Source: Cerioporus squamosus (Eukaryota; Basidiomycota; Agaricomycetes; Polyporales; Polyporaceae). From it: 64,000 nucleotides of DNA. The translations under genes and the position numbers were made by a program. Shown here piece after piece: positions 36,565 to 49,441 of the stretch. The stretch is from positions 496,001 to 560,000 of the forward strand of contig JABYQS010000004.1 of NCBI GenBank assembly GCA_022592435.1. The letters run 5' to 3'. The stretch's first letter is position 1. The number at the start of each line of letters is the position of its first letter. Below the pieces are notes generated by a model. The model had not been told where the DNA came from. It ran no database searches and was given only the letters and a program-made list of their open reading frames with translations.

Positions 36565-37106
36565 ATGGTGAGTGTCGCTGCCAGTCTGAAACTCGCGGAT
36601 AGGCAGCCATCGATGCTCTGCAGAAGTCGCGGAGGTCGAAGAAACGGTTGGGATAGTCGTTGTGCATGGATGGCTGCCGTCCGACCCGGATGACACGAGA
36701 GCGAACGCTGACTTGACAACCCTCCTCTAGGCCAAGGCTAAGGCAGCACCCACCTCCTCCAGCAGCAGCAAGGCTGCAAAGAAGAAGAAGTGGTCCAAGG
36801 GCAAGGTCAAGGACAAGGCGCAGCACGCCGTCGTCCTCGACAAGCCGACCTACGACCGTATCCTGAAGGAGGTCCCCACCTTCCGCTTCATCAGCCAGTC
36901 CATCCTCATCGAGCGGCTGAAAATCAACGGAAGCTTGGCACGGGTTGCTATCAGGCACTTGGAGAAGGAGGGCCAGATCAAGAGGATCGTGCACCACAGC
37001 GGCCAGTTGATCTACAGTGCGTAGCCTTATCTATCTCTCATGCGCGACTGGGATTGATGTGCCCCTCTATCCACCAGCACGGTCAACGGGCGGTGGCGCA
37101 GAGTAA
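36565..37106 (+). CDS. rps25: 40S ribosomal protein eS25 (RPS25)
   Basis: Three exons: 36565-36567 (only the ATG), 36731-37016 and 37078-37106, giving 105 aa, the normal size. The protein has the Lys-rich N-terminus ([15 protein letters not shown]), then [36 protein letters not shown] and VHHSGQLIY, with TRSTGGGAE* supplied by the last exon. Without the last intron the frame would end early as LIYSA; the spliced end matches the usual QxIYTR terminus. eS25 sits on the head of the small subunit. The isolated start codon followed by a 163-nt intron is a layout often seen in fungal ribosomal protein genes. Confidence 0.95.
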
Positions 37107-37927
37107 ACCGCTGCTCTTTCCGTCGGGTTTCGCTTTCAGTATCGTTGCATGCACGCATATGTATTACTCCACCACAAAACATGCCATGACATGCCCCATC
37201 CCACCTATCTGCCTGCCCCTGAGTGAAGACCGAAGTTCCTGAGACGATTCGCGCCCCAGCAAGGAGTCCGCACTGTCCTACCGTTCGCACTTGTTCGCAC
37301 GCACTTGCCCTCTTCTGCTGACTTCAGTTATTGTCTCTGCAAGGAATGTGCCTCCCACAGCTTCCACCGGGCGCTAGCGGTCATTTGGAAGGTCCAAGCG
37401 TAGTGCCACCCGGCACGCGGTCCTTAGACTCGGGGTGCTTCTCAACACCAAAGCGACTCTTATCCAGGGTAATCAACAGTAGATAGCCCATCATTCCTGC
37501 CTTTACGGTGGACAGCGACCGGCCTCGCCACTGGCGCTTTGTGCCGCCGAGACACCCCAGCGCCCGTCCTTCATCGCTTTTCGCCCCAACCCTCCATTAT
37601 TGCTCAGACGGACAACACGCGTTATTTGGGCCCGTTGTGGGCCTTCGCGACCGCTTTGGCAGGACATGTCTGCTGCTCGGCAAGGTCGCTTTGACCTGGC
37701 TACTCGTATAAGAGTGGCCCTGCGCTTGCCGCAGCATGGATATCCATCGCCCTCCCTGATCTTCGTCCTGCTCGCCTCCGCAGTCGCCGTCTGCAGCCAG
37801 ACTCCCGCAGAAATCTCGTGGCCTCTACATATAGCGTCGCTTGCTTGACCTTGACCTCGAGAATTCGAGCCCCACTACCTCTGCCACCGCTTGTCTTGAC
37901 TCTCGACTCTCCGCCACGGCCACAAAC
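37107..37927. other. Intergenic region, nothing recognised
   Basis: Promoter space for the downstream cyclin. No ORF with a domain. Confidence 0.45.
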
Positions 37928-39252
37928 ATGCTGTCCACTGTGTCCACCGACCCCAGGCTCATGCAGATGCTCAACATTCCCAAGTCGGAAGCCATCGTTG
38001 GTATGTTCTCTGCTCTGTGAGGATACTTTCAGGCGATCTCACGGATTGCAGATTTCCTCGTGGACAAGGTCGCCGCGGTTGTGGCGCGGGCCACCATCGC
38101 ACAGCCGTACAGGGCTGCATTCGAGCTGAAGAGCTACCACCTCATGTACTTCGTACATAGCATGATCGTTGGCGCAGACCTCGACATGCAGGTCATCCTT
38201 ACAGCCATCATCTACCTCGACCGCGTGCACGTCGACGAGTTGTGGGCCTACGGGGACGAGTACATCTGCGAGCGTCTCATAGTCGGGGCACTCAAGGTTG
38301 CACAGAAGGTCGGTCTCACTGTTCGGCTCATCTGCGATTCACTGTTGGCTGACCTCAATCTCTGTCTGCGTCGTGCACACAGTGGGTGTATGACGAGCAT
38401 TACCACTACACGAAATGGACGCAGCCGTCGCAGTTCAGCCGGGAGGACATCGACGTTATGGAGCGCCATTTCCTGCGGCTCATCGATTTCCGCTGCTCAG
38501 CCTCTCCTGGGGCGTACCTCGAGCACTACGCGCCGCTCATGCGGTACGCGAGCCGGCTGAACGCTTTCCAAGCCCGGACCAAGCGCACTTCCATATTCCC
38601 GCCGCGCAAGCCCGCGGAGCCCCGCATCTTCCTCCCCGAGCCCGTGCACGAGCCCGTCTGCGTCCCAGAACCCGTGCCTGCGCCCGCACCCGCGACTTGT
38701 TCTGCGGCGAACCTGCCCGACCTCATGTATCCGGAGTCGCCGCTCTCCTCCCCGATGTCCATGTCCGACGACGAGTTCGACTCATCCTTCTCCTCGGACG
38801 ACGAATCGTCGGACGCCTCCCCGGAAGCCATCACACCCCCGGACGCAGCACGCCACGCCCAGCCGGCCACGGTCCATACTCCAGCCACCGGCACGGAGAC
38901 TCACGCTGCGACGCAAGGTGTCGCTTGCCAGCAGACGAACCTCGACCAGCTCTACCTGCAGAAGGCCCGCGACGCGGAGATGGAGGCACGAATCCGGTTC
39001 TACGCCGCGGACCACGGCACGGTGCTTTACCCGTCCGGCACGCCGCAGTTCGTCCCACCTTCGCCGTCCAACATGCAGCATCACCACTACGAGGTCGATC
39101 CGGCCCTCCTCGCCAGCCGAACTCACGCCCCTGCTATGAAGCAGAGCCAGGACTACGGTCGCACCCAGCCGTGGCACCAGATGCAGGCGTGGCGGTCGGC
39201 GAGCGTGTCCGGGAACACGACCTGGGGAACGCTCGGGCTGTTCGTCAGCTGA
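37928..39252 (+). CDS. PCL/Pho80-like cyclin
   Basis: Three exons (37928-38000, 38052-38308, 38383-39252; introns 51 and 74 nt) give 399 aa. The cyclin box covers about residues 45-180: YHLMYFVHSMIVGADLDMQV, AIIYLDRVHVDELWAYGDEY, CERLIVGALKVAQK, then FSREDIDVMERHFLRLIDFR. The C-terminal half is disordered, with a run of EP-rich dipeptides (PEPVHEPVCVPEPVPAPAPA) and acidic serine patches (SDDEFDSSFSSDDESSD). The box is more diverged than that of the cyclin at 25.4-27.0 kb. Likely a Pho85-type CDK partner by family; not certain. Confidence 0.85.
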
Positions 39253-39924
39253 ACGGTGGACGGTGGACGATGACCGCCCCAGTATGGACTCGTCCGAGCC
39301 TTGCTCTCATTATAGAGCTGCCGCTGCTGTACAACGCGTTGCAGTGTCACGCGTAGGGTGGCATGTCTGGTGTGGGATGTGGGAATCGATGCCTGCGCTA
39401 ATGGCATATAGCGCGTACCCCTCGCCACACCGACTACGGTTTCCTCAGGCTTGTCTTTCGTTCCTCCTCTTGCGCCTGTACTAGTACTTGTAGCCGCCCT
39501 TGGGTGGATGCGTTTCAGATCCTTGACGCACGGACCTTGCATTTGGTTTACTTCGCCTTGTCTTGCATGTACTGTACTTGTACTTGTTCCGCACGCCGAG
39601 CAGCGCCGAGCTCGCTCATATGCGCGCTCGGCCCGATGCTGCATCTCTGCAGCTTGTGTTCTCGTCTTCCTGTTCCTGTACAGATAGCGTAGGCGTTGCT
39701 GTACTGTCTCAGTCTGCTCAGGCTCCTAGCTCCGTATTAAAATTGGATTATTTGCCCTCCGAGACATCATGTCTCTGGACGGGATCACCTCTCGAACACC
39801 CCGGCGTAATCTCGCAAGCAGCACGACTGTTCCGACACGACTGAGCAAAGTGTTCAAACACATATTGTTACACTTCATCTATGTCTATACGTCCATTTAG
39901 TCTGTTGTGTGGCGATTCCGACAT
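39253..39924. other. Convergent intergenic region
   Basis: 3' ends of the cyclin (+) and the pentulose kinase (-). No gene recognised. Confidence 0.45.
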
Positions 39925-42165
39925 CTACCGGGATGCCTCCTCCATCTCCTTCCGCCACCTGCGCTGAATGTCGATCGCCTCCAAGAAGATCTTGTACTTC
40001 GCCTCGAGCAGCTTCTTCTCCTTCGCGCTCGCAGCGGGAACAACCATCGTCCCGGGGGGCGTCATCTCAACCTAGATGGTGCATCGGAATGATCAGTACA
40101 CCGTCACCGTGTCTCAGCTCGCGCCCACAGAGCACCAAGCTCCCCAGTGCTGTCACTCCAATCACTGCCATCTGAGACAGAGGAGCACTCACCATGATGT
40201 CCCAGAGCGCCTCGCCACGATTCTCGATCGCCAATTTCTTCGCATCTCCCTGCGCTTCGCCAGCGAACCGACCCAACATGGCCGCACCGAGGACAACGGC
40301 GGCGCCGCTGTTCTGAGGCAGCACGACAGGCATATTGCACGTGTTAGCGAAGAGTTGCATGAGTGGCGCGTTCTTCGCCTGGCCACCAGACATGTAGATC
40401 GACCGGATGGAGTGACCCTTGGCGTTCATCTGGTCGACGATGTGACGGGTCTGGAGGGCGATCGCTTCGAGCGTGACGTTGAACTTGCGCGCGAGGTCGT
40501 TGAGACCCGAGTCCTAGCACATTATTCACAAGTAGGTATGGAGATCGCGAGACACGGCACGTAGGGACGTACGAGTTGCAGACCAACGATTGATCCCGTC
40601 ATGCGAGGATCCGCAAGAGGGGACCGGTTGCCTGGTGATATTTTGCGTCAGGACCGAAGGATCGCGTACGGATACACCTACCATGCAGGTCGGGATAGAA
40701 GTGGAGATCTTTGGTGAGCTCCGTCAGGCTCTCCGCCCCTTTCTCTTTCCGTAGCCTTTCGAGCTCGTCCGCAAGAACTGCGAGAACGCGATTTCAGCTT
40801 GTAGGACACCCGCCACATCTCTCTCACGCACCCTGGTGGATGTTGGTCTTGCGCTCCTCAGCCACCTCCTTGAGCCTGCCATATGCTGGATGTGTCGTAA
40901 TCATGAAGTCGATGAGCTGTTACCGTCCTCAACACCTGACGCACACTTGGAAACGAATAGGGCACGCACCTGCCCAGTAGACGACTGGCCACCCTCATTC
41001 ATCCACCACCCGGGGAAGACGACATCCTTGTAGGGACCCCAAACGCCATTCACGAAAACGCCCTCCGGGCTCTGCGGAATGTATGAGTGCTGTCCGTCCG
41101 CTCTTACCAGACATGAGATCCATACCGCGACAATGTGGCAAGTGCTGGTTCCCGCGACGGCTGCAAGCCTGTGCCTCGACTCGTCAAGCGAAGGGTCCTC
41201 CTCGGCGAGCTTGCCGTTCACCTTGTACTTCGCGGCGACGGTTCCGAGCCAGCCAGCATACCTGCATGTCATGACTCAGGACATGTCCGAGATGAAAGCA
41301 GAAGCGAACTCACGCGTCAATGACACCGCTGCCGACAGGGGTACCCTCGAGCAAGCCCGTCTCCTCTGCGGCCTGCTTAGAAAGGCCGTTACCCACTGGC
41401 ATACCGGCGGTGAGGACCTCCTCCTGACCGAGCTGCGCGAAGTTGTTTTCCACAAACTCGCCGAGGCCAATTTTCTGGAAGAAGTCCGGCTGCCATCCAT
41501 TCTTCGTCGGGACGTAGGAACACTTGCACGCAACAGAGCAGCATGAGCGACGGTTATAGCCGGTCGCCCGATACGTGAGGAAATCAGGAAGGTCAAAGAA
41601 CTGAGATCGCTTGAACAGCTCAGGCTTCATGTTGTTCTTGAGCCAGAGAGTCTTCGGGATCTCCATTTCGAGCTATACATGCGCAGAGGGTCACGGACAT
41701 CGATCAGTCTGCCAAGATGTGAGAACGTACACTCATAGTTCCTCCAACGTAGTCGAGCACGACCGAGCCAGTGCTATTGATGAGCTCTGCCTCCTTGTCG
41801 GCACGATGGTCCGCCCACAGGATGATGTTGCGATCACCGTTCTGTCCGAGCTGCTCGCCCTTGGTCACAACGACCGGCTGCCCGTTCATGTCGGAGACTG
41901 CGAGCGAGCACGTCGCGTCAAAGCCGATGCCCTTGACCTCCAATGGCGAAACTTTGGCCTCCTTCAAGCAAGCCTTGATGCACTTGCACATACCATCCCA
42001 GATGTTGTTGGTCGATTGCTCGAAGATGCGATGATCCTCTGGATCGCGCCAGGTGGTCGTCTCCTCCGTGAAGGAGGCGACGATGGTGCCATCGGGCTTG
42101 ACGAGCCCAGCACGAACGGAGCCAGTGCCGACGTCGACGCCGATGTAGTAGGGACCCTGGGACAT
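39925..42165 (-). CDS. FGGY-family pentulose kinase (D-ribulokinase-like)
   Basis: Nine exons (41731-42165, 41314-41672, 41126-41261, 40970-41071, 40832-40916, 40682-40777, 40573-40631, 40193-40513, 39925-40071) keep phase and give 579 aa, right for the FGGY/YDR109c group. Motifs: [15 protein letters not shown] (phosphate 1), [61 protein letters not shown], and the adenosine site [11 protein letters not shown] with [13 protein letters not shown]. The family phosphorylates ribulose or related pentuloses with ATP in the cytosol and feeds the pentose phosphate pathway or repairs free sugars. The substrate cannot be set from sequence alone. Confidence 0.92.
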
Positions 42166-42553
42166 GGTGATGGTAAGTTTTCAAGAGTTGTCGCGCGCGA
42201 CACGCTGTGTGGGGCGGACTGACCTCCTCTGGTGCTGGACAAACGACACTCCGGGCCGACTCCGCCTTCCAGTGGGCCAGACGTCATGATGTTAGCGCCC
42301 ACGCGGGGCAATCTGGGGCAGGTCTGGGGTATTCTTACTTTGTACTTGCGTTGAGATTGGATATGTATTCGACTGCTCGTGTATGATCTCGAGGAGGACG
42401 TCTTTCGTGCAGTACCAGTCACGCTCACGTTCAGGCTCAAAAGGCATGTGGTCATGATGCATATGCAATGGACTGCATACATAGCTTTTGTAACATCGTG
42501 CAAGTGAGGTAGAGCAGCATACAAACAACGCGCGGATCCCAACGTCAAGCCAC
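42166..42553. other. Intergenic region between kinase and uL2
   Basis: 388 bp, promoter of the kinase gene and 3' end of uL2, both minus strand. Nothing else recognised. Confidence 0.45.
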
Positions 42554-43544
42554 CTAAACATCCTTGACCTTGACCGTACCACGCAGCAGACCAGTCTGGA
42601 GAGCAAACACAGATCAGAGCGAGACCAACTGCCAGACGCACAGAAACACATACCCGACGCGCAGCGATGAGACCGACTTTCTGACCGGGCACGGCGGACC
42701 GGGCGATCGTCGAGGCCTTACCAATGTGCTGGTGGTTACCACCACCGTGAGGGTGATCCACGGGGTTCATAGCAACACCACGAGTACGGGGCCAGCTACA
42801 CATGAAGTCAGCACCAACTCATGCTTAGAGGTGAGCTGTTCGACATACTTGTAGCGCTTGGCCTTGAATTTGTAGTATGCACGGCCGGCCTTGAGCAGGG
42901 GCTTGTCAATACGACCACCACCCGCAACGATACCGATGGTAGCACGGCAGCTGCCAGAGATCGTCTTCTTGGAGCCAGAGGGAAGGCGGATACGCGTCTT
43001 GTTCTCATCAGGCGAGTGGCCAATGACAGTCGCGTAGTTGCCAGACGTGCGGGCGAGCGCACCACGGTCACCAGCCTTCTCCTCGACGTTGCAGACAATG
43101 GTACCCTCAGGGCACTGACCGACGGGGAGAACGTTGCCGACCGCAAGCTGGGCCTTCTTGCCAGCGTAGACGAAGGCACCGGTGTGGAGACCCTCGGTAG
43201 CGATGAAAGTCTCCTTGCGGAGCTTGTAGCGGTAGGGGTCGCGGAAGACGACACGGGCAAGAGGAGCACCACTGCACGGGGCTCAGCATCACTTCGCTCA
43301 GGATTCCGAGACTACAACTACGCACCGGCCAGCGTCGTGGATGATCTCCTTCACAATACCCTTAACGTAGCCATTGCGCTCCGCAAAATCAAGGGGGCGG
43401 AACTGCGCAGGCGCCTTGTTGTGGTGGGTGTGGGATTTGAACTATCCGAGCAGAATGCGGTCAATGAGTGAGCTACTGGGATGCGAAGAACGTAGAACGT
43501 ACGATAGCATGCGACCGCCTTTGTGCCCGGATTACCCTACCCAT
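42554..43544 (-). CDS. rpl2: 60S ribosomal protein uL2 (RPL2/RPL8)
   Basis: Five exons (43503-43544, 43326-43441, 42849-43271, 42654-42795, 42554-42595) keep phase and give 254 aa, the family length. Start [20 protein letters not shown]; then [37 protein letters not shown], and the conserved C-terminal [15 protein letters not shown] loop that reaches the peptidyl-transferase centre, ending [12 protein letters not shown]. It is a core large-subunit protein. The exon 3/4 join uses AA|C TGG to give [12 protein letters not shown], as in other eukaryotes. Confidence 0.97.
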
Positions 43545-44137
43545 TGTGAATCCTGTAGAGAGGCGAGTGTGAGCGGGATATCCAAAGACATAAGTTGAGG
43601 CGCAGGGAAGTCAAGGGAGGTCATCCAGATGTCGCCGAGTCCATCCAGCCTGAAGTTGTCCGTTTTCAACCGTTGTTTCGCGCTGGACCAGACCAACGAC
43701 ATCCAGAGAGGCTTCCGCAGACGTCCACAACGATGCGGAGGGGCATACTCACAGTCTTGCTGGTCGGCGGTGTTGTCGATGGCGTTGACGGGCACTCAAG
43801 CAAATCCCAGTGTGGCAGCCGGAGGTTGCCGAGCGGCGAACGAATGCTCGAGCGTCTCTACGGGCGCCTCGAGAAGGTCGGATGGCACTCCGCCGGAGTG
43901 AAGTTGGAACTTACAAGTACTTGATATACTTCGAGCTCGATGTTCGTTCAGCTCAATATTACATGATTCATCACCCGGACGGCCATTAGTGCATGCTGCT
44001 GGTAGATGGCAGTCTCAATTCTGAGGCTTAAGCACCTGGTACTACTGTAGTAGTGGAAACGCCCATCACGTGATCATGACGGTGGTCGTGGCGGACGCGC
44101 TTCCACGTAGCTTCACCAAGTCCACCACCGGCTCTCG
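43545..44137. other. Divergent promoter region, uL2 and glucosidase II beta
   Basis: 593 bp between start codons on opposite strands. Short ORFs at 43595-43924 have no domain. Confidence 0.45.
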
Positions 44138-46326
44138 ATGCACCCCTGGCTGCTCCTGCTTCTGCCGTTACACGTCCTTGCGAGCAACGAACAGTTGCAT
44201 GGCGTTCGCCCGGAACTAGCCGCGCGATACGTTCCGACCAAGAAGGGTTCGACAGAAACCTGGCAATGTCTCGACGGCTCGAAGTCGATTGATTGGTCCG
44301 CGGTCAACGATGACTTCTGTGATTGTCCGGACGGGAGTGATGAACCTGGTGAGCTTGTTGGATAACGAGTTGGGTGTATGACTCAAGGCTGTCGTTATAG
44401 GAACGAGTGCGTGCCCGAACTCCTCGTTCTACTGTGTGAACGAGGGGCACATCGGTTCCCTTATACCTAGCAGCAGGGTGAGAGATGGACTATGTGGTGA
44501 GTGACACGTTTATATAGTTATCGGCTCGGGAAGCTTACTGGCTGCAGAGCCTGAGTGCTGCGACGGTTCGGACGAGGCCCCAGGAGTCTGCCTCAACAAA
44601 TGCAAGGAGGTCGGAGAGGCGTACCGGGAGCGGGTCAAGGCAGAGGAGAAGTTGCGTAAAACAGTAAGCTCTTCCGTTAACTGTGAGGCGTATCTTGGAT
44701 ACCAAGACTCCCGCAGGGCTCCAAGATCCGCTCTACATACATCGCGTTCGCACAGAAGGAGAAGAAGCGCCTCGAGCAGGAGATATCACAGTCTGAGCAG
44801 GAAATCGCGACTCGTGAGAAGGAGGTTGCGCGGCTGAAAGGTATGTACGCAGCCGTCAACGCTGGAGCGCTGTATTGAGGGAAGTGTCGCCAGACCTCGT
44901 GGAGAGAACAGAGTCTCTCTCAGCAGCAGCACTCGAGGAGCGGAAGAAGTCCCGTACGTGTCTACTTGTTCTGGGAACTCCCGTAGAGACTTATGTTGCA
45001 TAGCCCTCTACCAGTCCCTCATGACCCACGTCACGGCCCTCAAGTCCTTGCATCGCGAGCACATGAAGCACCTTGAGCGCGAGAAAGCGCTCGGGGACAT
45101 TCTCGACAACCTCCGTACCGGCTACAACCCCAACTACCAAGACATGGCAGTCCTCGAGGCTGTTCGTGGATGGGAACAACTTGCGGGTCTTCCTCATATC
45201 AACGATGTGGGGAAGGACGCTGAGGAAGAGAATGAGGAGGCCGGCTCCGACGATGTTTCGGCTGCAGATGACGAAGAGGAGGAGGTGGAGGATGGCATGT
45301 GGACCGCGATGCAGCTGGAGCACCAGCTCGACGATCTCCTCAATACCGACTATGAAGCGCTGCTTGTCGAACATGACAAGCACGTTGGCGCACCCGCGTC
45401 GCCTACGTCGATCCGTGCGTCAACTTTGATGCCCTCTTACGCTGTCCACGCTAACGGTTGGATAGTGTTCAATCTCTCTGCGTACCTTCCTGACGCGTTG
45501 GTCCCCCAATATGAGGCCATCCGTGATCAAGTGGTGGCTGTGCTTAACCTTCTCGGCCTCGGGAAGGGCTCAGACCCTGCCGCAGGTTCGTGGACTTCGC
45601 GGTCATTTTATGTCCAATACTAACGTCTTGGATAGACACCTCGAAGCAGCAGGAGGCGCTGAATGACGCTGAACACAGTTTGCGCTTGACGAGAAAGGAC
45701 AAGGAGGACAAGGAGAAGGAGCTCGCGCGTCTCTTCGATCCCGAGTGGTATGGCGCCGAGGGCGAGTGGAAGAAGCTCCACGGTACCTGCCTCGAGAAAG
45801 AACTTGGAGAGTACGTGACCATGCATCGGACTACTGCGCAGTCCCTGATCGCTGTCGCCCGCTAGTTATATTTACGAAGTCTGCTTGTTTGATGAGGCTC
45901 GCCAGAAGCCCTTGAGAGGCGGGTCTACCTTCAGCCTTGGGTATGTCTCACCTTCCTTCATAGCATCTCCATGTCGTTCTCACCTCCCGCGCAGTCGCTT
46001 TGCTTCCTGGAATGATGCTCCAGGCGTCGAGAAGGGCTCGCCAGAGTACTATAGCAGGCAGTACTACAAGAATGGTGCTAAGTGCTGGAACGGCCCTCAG
46101 CGCAGTGTTACGGTATGTCATCTGTCATCCTGCGTCGTTGGTCTCGTTGCTCATTATCCTCGCTCTGCGCTCCTGTTCTCACCTGCAGCTCGACTTGAGC
46201 TGCGGCCTGGAGAATGCTGTGCTCTCCGTCGGGGAGCCAGAGAAGTGCGAGTACGAGTTCAAGGTGACAAGCCCTGCTTTGTGCTTGCCTTTGACTCCCT
46301 CTGGGGCAAAGCGGGAGGAGTTGTGA
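44138..46326 (+). CDS. gtb1: Glucosidase II beta subunit
   Basis: Eleven exons (44138-44348, 44401-44496, 44548-44663, 44717-44840, 44894-44953, 45004-45414, 45466-45585, 45636-45810, 45866-45940, 45995-46112, 46189-46326) keep phase and give 547 aa. A signal peptide (MHPWLLLLLPLHVLA) is followed by LDL-receptor-A-like Cys/Asp repeats (DDFCDCPDGSDEPG, PECCDGSDEAPGVC), a long coiled coil (EKKRLEQEISQSEQEIATRE), an acidic stretch, and a C-terminal MRH lectin domain (FSLGRFASWN, YYKNGAKCWNGPQRSV, LSCGLENAVLSV, EKCEYEF). The protein ends KREEL, which may act as an ER-retention signal. It pairs with the alpha subunit to trim glucose from N-glycans in the ER. Confidence 0.94.
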
Positions 46327-48545
46327 GCGGTTCACCTGTTCCCGCTGTGTGATGGTTTGTGCTCGGATATCATTATTTTGTCCGCTGGGACTCTACTCAC
46401 TCATGCTGGCTGTCTCAAGTTGTGACAAAGCATTGTGTGTCGTGTGGGCTGCGATCAGGACAATCTGTAAGGTACTAAGGTGAGTTGCACCGAGGTATTC
46501 AGAGGGCTGTAATCAGCAGACATGGGATGTACCACTGTATGTGGAACACTTGGGTGCTACCACCTGGGCTCTTTCCATCAATGAACCAAAGGTCAGAGGA
46601 GATAAGTATATTGCTCCAGTTTGGTCTCTCCAGCATGATCAACCATCTATAGCATCCAGTTGAGCACATCCACTATTGCTGACACTCATGCTACATGAGT
46701 GGGCCAATGAAGTTTCTTCTGACCATTTGGTGTATTGTCAAGCATAGTTTCAGGCACATTGCAAACTTTGCCTAGTTGAAGTTCTCCCTTTTGTGTATGA
46801 TACTAAGTATTGTGCTCCCATAGAGCTCTGAATTGCTGGAATTTGAACCTTATGAAGAGCAATGGGGATTGGTACATGTTCATGCTGCCCTATAATAACA
46901 CTTGTTTTGAATGAATAATAAGCCTCCTGAGGGGATGCTGTTGTTTCAATCACACTCCAATGGGGGTTTTTATCTCCTTGAATGTGACCGTGATCATGTC
47001 AATTAGAATAGGTAAAGACAAATAAGTGGACAATCAAGTAATTGGTGAGATATGATCCGAAGGGTGAGTTAAGGGTGAGTTGGTAGTACTGACTTTTCCC
47101 CTGCATCTCAGGCTTACAGTTACTTCAATCCTCTATGTCTGTGCTCCTGAATAGTCTTGAGAGTTTCCTCATTTTATAGAATGCTCTCCCAGGCCCATTT
47201 TGTGTTGCTCTACAGCTTACCATTGACATCAGCAGAAACTCCAGACCCTCGGACTGGATTGCACAAATGGCAATCCAGCAGGCACTTCAAGGTGGCCTGT
47301 ATCTGTTACATCCCGTGCTCCAAGTCACCCAACTGCAGGCTCAACTCCGACCGGACTCCAGTTCGTTGACTCATACTTACTTTCTCATCCTTTGTTATGA
47401 CTCATTCTTACTACAATACTTACCCCTCTCTATCTGTTCCCCTCGGACTCCGATCACCTCCGCAGTTCCGATAGATTTAACCGTTTGTATCCGCGTTCGT
47501 ATCCACTTGTATCCGCACTTGCCTCCACTTCCTATTGGTCACTTACTTGCTTCCGCCTTGGCACCAGACTCCAACTCCTGTCTCTACTTTTAGCTTACTC
47601 CTTTCGGACCTCCGGACTTTAGTATTTAAGCCTGCTTGTATTCTCCCTTAGACCTCAGTTCTGATATCTTGTTTACTTCCCTCTCACTCTTCTCGGTATT
47701 AACAACTCAATCTATTGTATTCTCTTTCAACTTGTCTGCACCCCTGTCCGGACTCCTGACCTCTGACCTCTGACCTCTGTCTTCCAACTCATGTCTCTCG
47801 ACTTCTGATCCTCTGGTTCACTCTCTGCTTGACTTCCTCCTTCGTTGCTTACTCCGGTATAAACTCCGGAGTTCTGTTTCCGTAAATAGAAGACAACTTG
47901 CGTCTCCTCAGGGTGTTGGTCAATAACTTCGCTGAAGTCTTCACTCCCGCCCTGCCTTCGGACTTCGGACTTCCCTCGGAGTTTGACTTGGCACACACAG
48001 TCCTAACAGTATCCAGGGACAGCAGACATGGTGCATTGATGATGCTTATGCATCTTTGTAGTTGGTTTCCTCTCTCGCTGACCACTATGGAGTGTCAGCA
48101 ACAGTGATTAAGACTTGGCTCTGAATGCACATGAGTTTGTACTCACTACAAACATCCATAGTACATACATCCATTCTCAAATTAACATACAGTTCTCATT
48201 TCCCTTGGCTTTAGCCTTCATCTGCAGATGAAGGCCTGCTCCCTCTCACTTCCAACCACTCTGCATCCCTTCGAGCATCATGCTCAGGCATTGTTGCCGT
48301 CCTAGGAGCCCAATATATCCCTGTTTCAGCCAATATATGCCGCATTTATACCGATACTCTTGGTATCTATATGATAGCTGAGATTAAGTGCCACACATGG
48401 ACATGTTATAGTCCCAGGGCCTTGAGCAACAGATAATCCTGCTGGCCTCGGTTGCTAATTGATCTATTTACATACAGGAGCCATATTTGTGTGCAAAGAC
48501 AAGCTACAAAGTTGGCAATCGCAATTGCTCCACAGGGGGATTGCA

Positions 48546-48559
48546 CCCCTTGCAAGGGG
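48546..48559. repeat. 14-bp perfect palindrome
   Basis: CCCCTTGCAAGGGG inside the CpG-poor block. Function unknown. Confidence 0.7.
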
Positions 48560-49441
48560 GCTATTACTTATTCCATTTGATTGTGATTGGAGCGGCTGAT
48601 TGCAACTGAATGCGGTGCTCACTGGTGCATGCAAGCACCAGCAATCATTTTGGGCTCTTGCTGATGGAATAATGCAGGTATATTATGCTCGCATCAGTGC
48701 CTTTTGTATCTGTAGCTTACTGTTGATTGATGTATAACAGGCCACAGGTCAAGCATGGACTAAAGCAGAGTCAAAGAAGTAATATCCGCTCGGCGCCAGG
48801 CAAGCTACACAATGAGCAAGAAAGAGGACAGAACATCAACCCATTTCTGGTGTTGGTTTTGCAAAGAGAGCGGCCAAATCCAGATATGGTAAGTCATAGT
48901 AACAGTGGCCATCATATGATGGAGCCCAGCCCCCTATCAGTTCATGTCCTTGCATGATTCAGTGTGAACCAGCAAGCTGGAGCCTGGCTTCCACTGACCT
49001 GAGGTTCAAGCAGGCTGTAGCTTCCCAAGCTGGCAGGCCATAGCCATGGGTTCTGTGTAGAGCCAGGCTTTGTATATCAATAGATGTCCAATGTACACCA
49101 CAGTGTGCATGATTCCAAGTGTGTAAGGCAACATTGCCTACCTGGTGCCTACACTGTGGCGTGCGCTGCAGCCAATCATTGGCCCTACCAGAGCATTGGA
49201 CCATGTGTACCATATATGGCAAAGCCAAGATTGATGTGTGGTAACTGGGTGGGAATCGTCTTAATCAGCATCAAACCAAACATGAACAAACATTCACCTG
49301 GCTTAGCTGGCACTCACAGGTCTCTCAAGCACTCCCACCATCCCCTCATCCACTCTTTGCTGGTAGTCCTGCCTCACGACTGCCTATCACTCAACTTGAT
49401 GGTATGTTATTGCATGCATGTTCTATAACTCTCGCAGTGAA

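Noticed and set aside
36568..36730. Possible box C/D snoRNA in the first eS25 intron
   Set aside because: A CTGA box is present, but no good RTGATGA box lies at the right distance and there is no terminal stem.
47580..48000. Possible solo LTR (TATTTAAG-like site and pyrimidine-rich sequence)
   Set aside because: No TG..CA ends with a target-site duplication could be placed, and no second copy is in the window.
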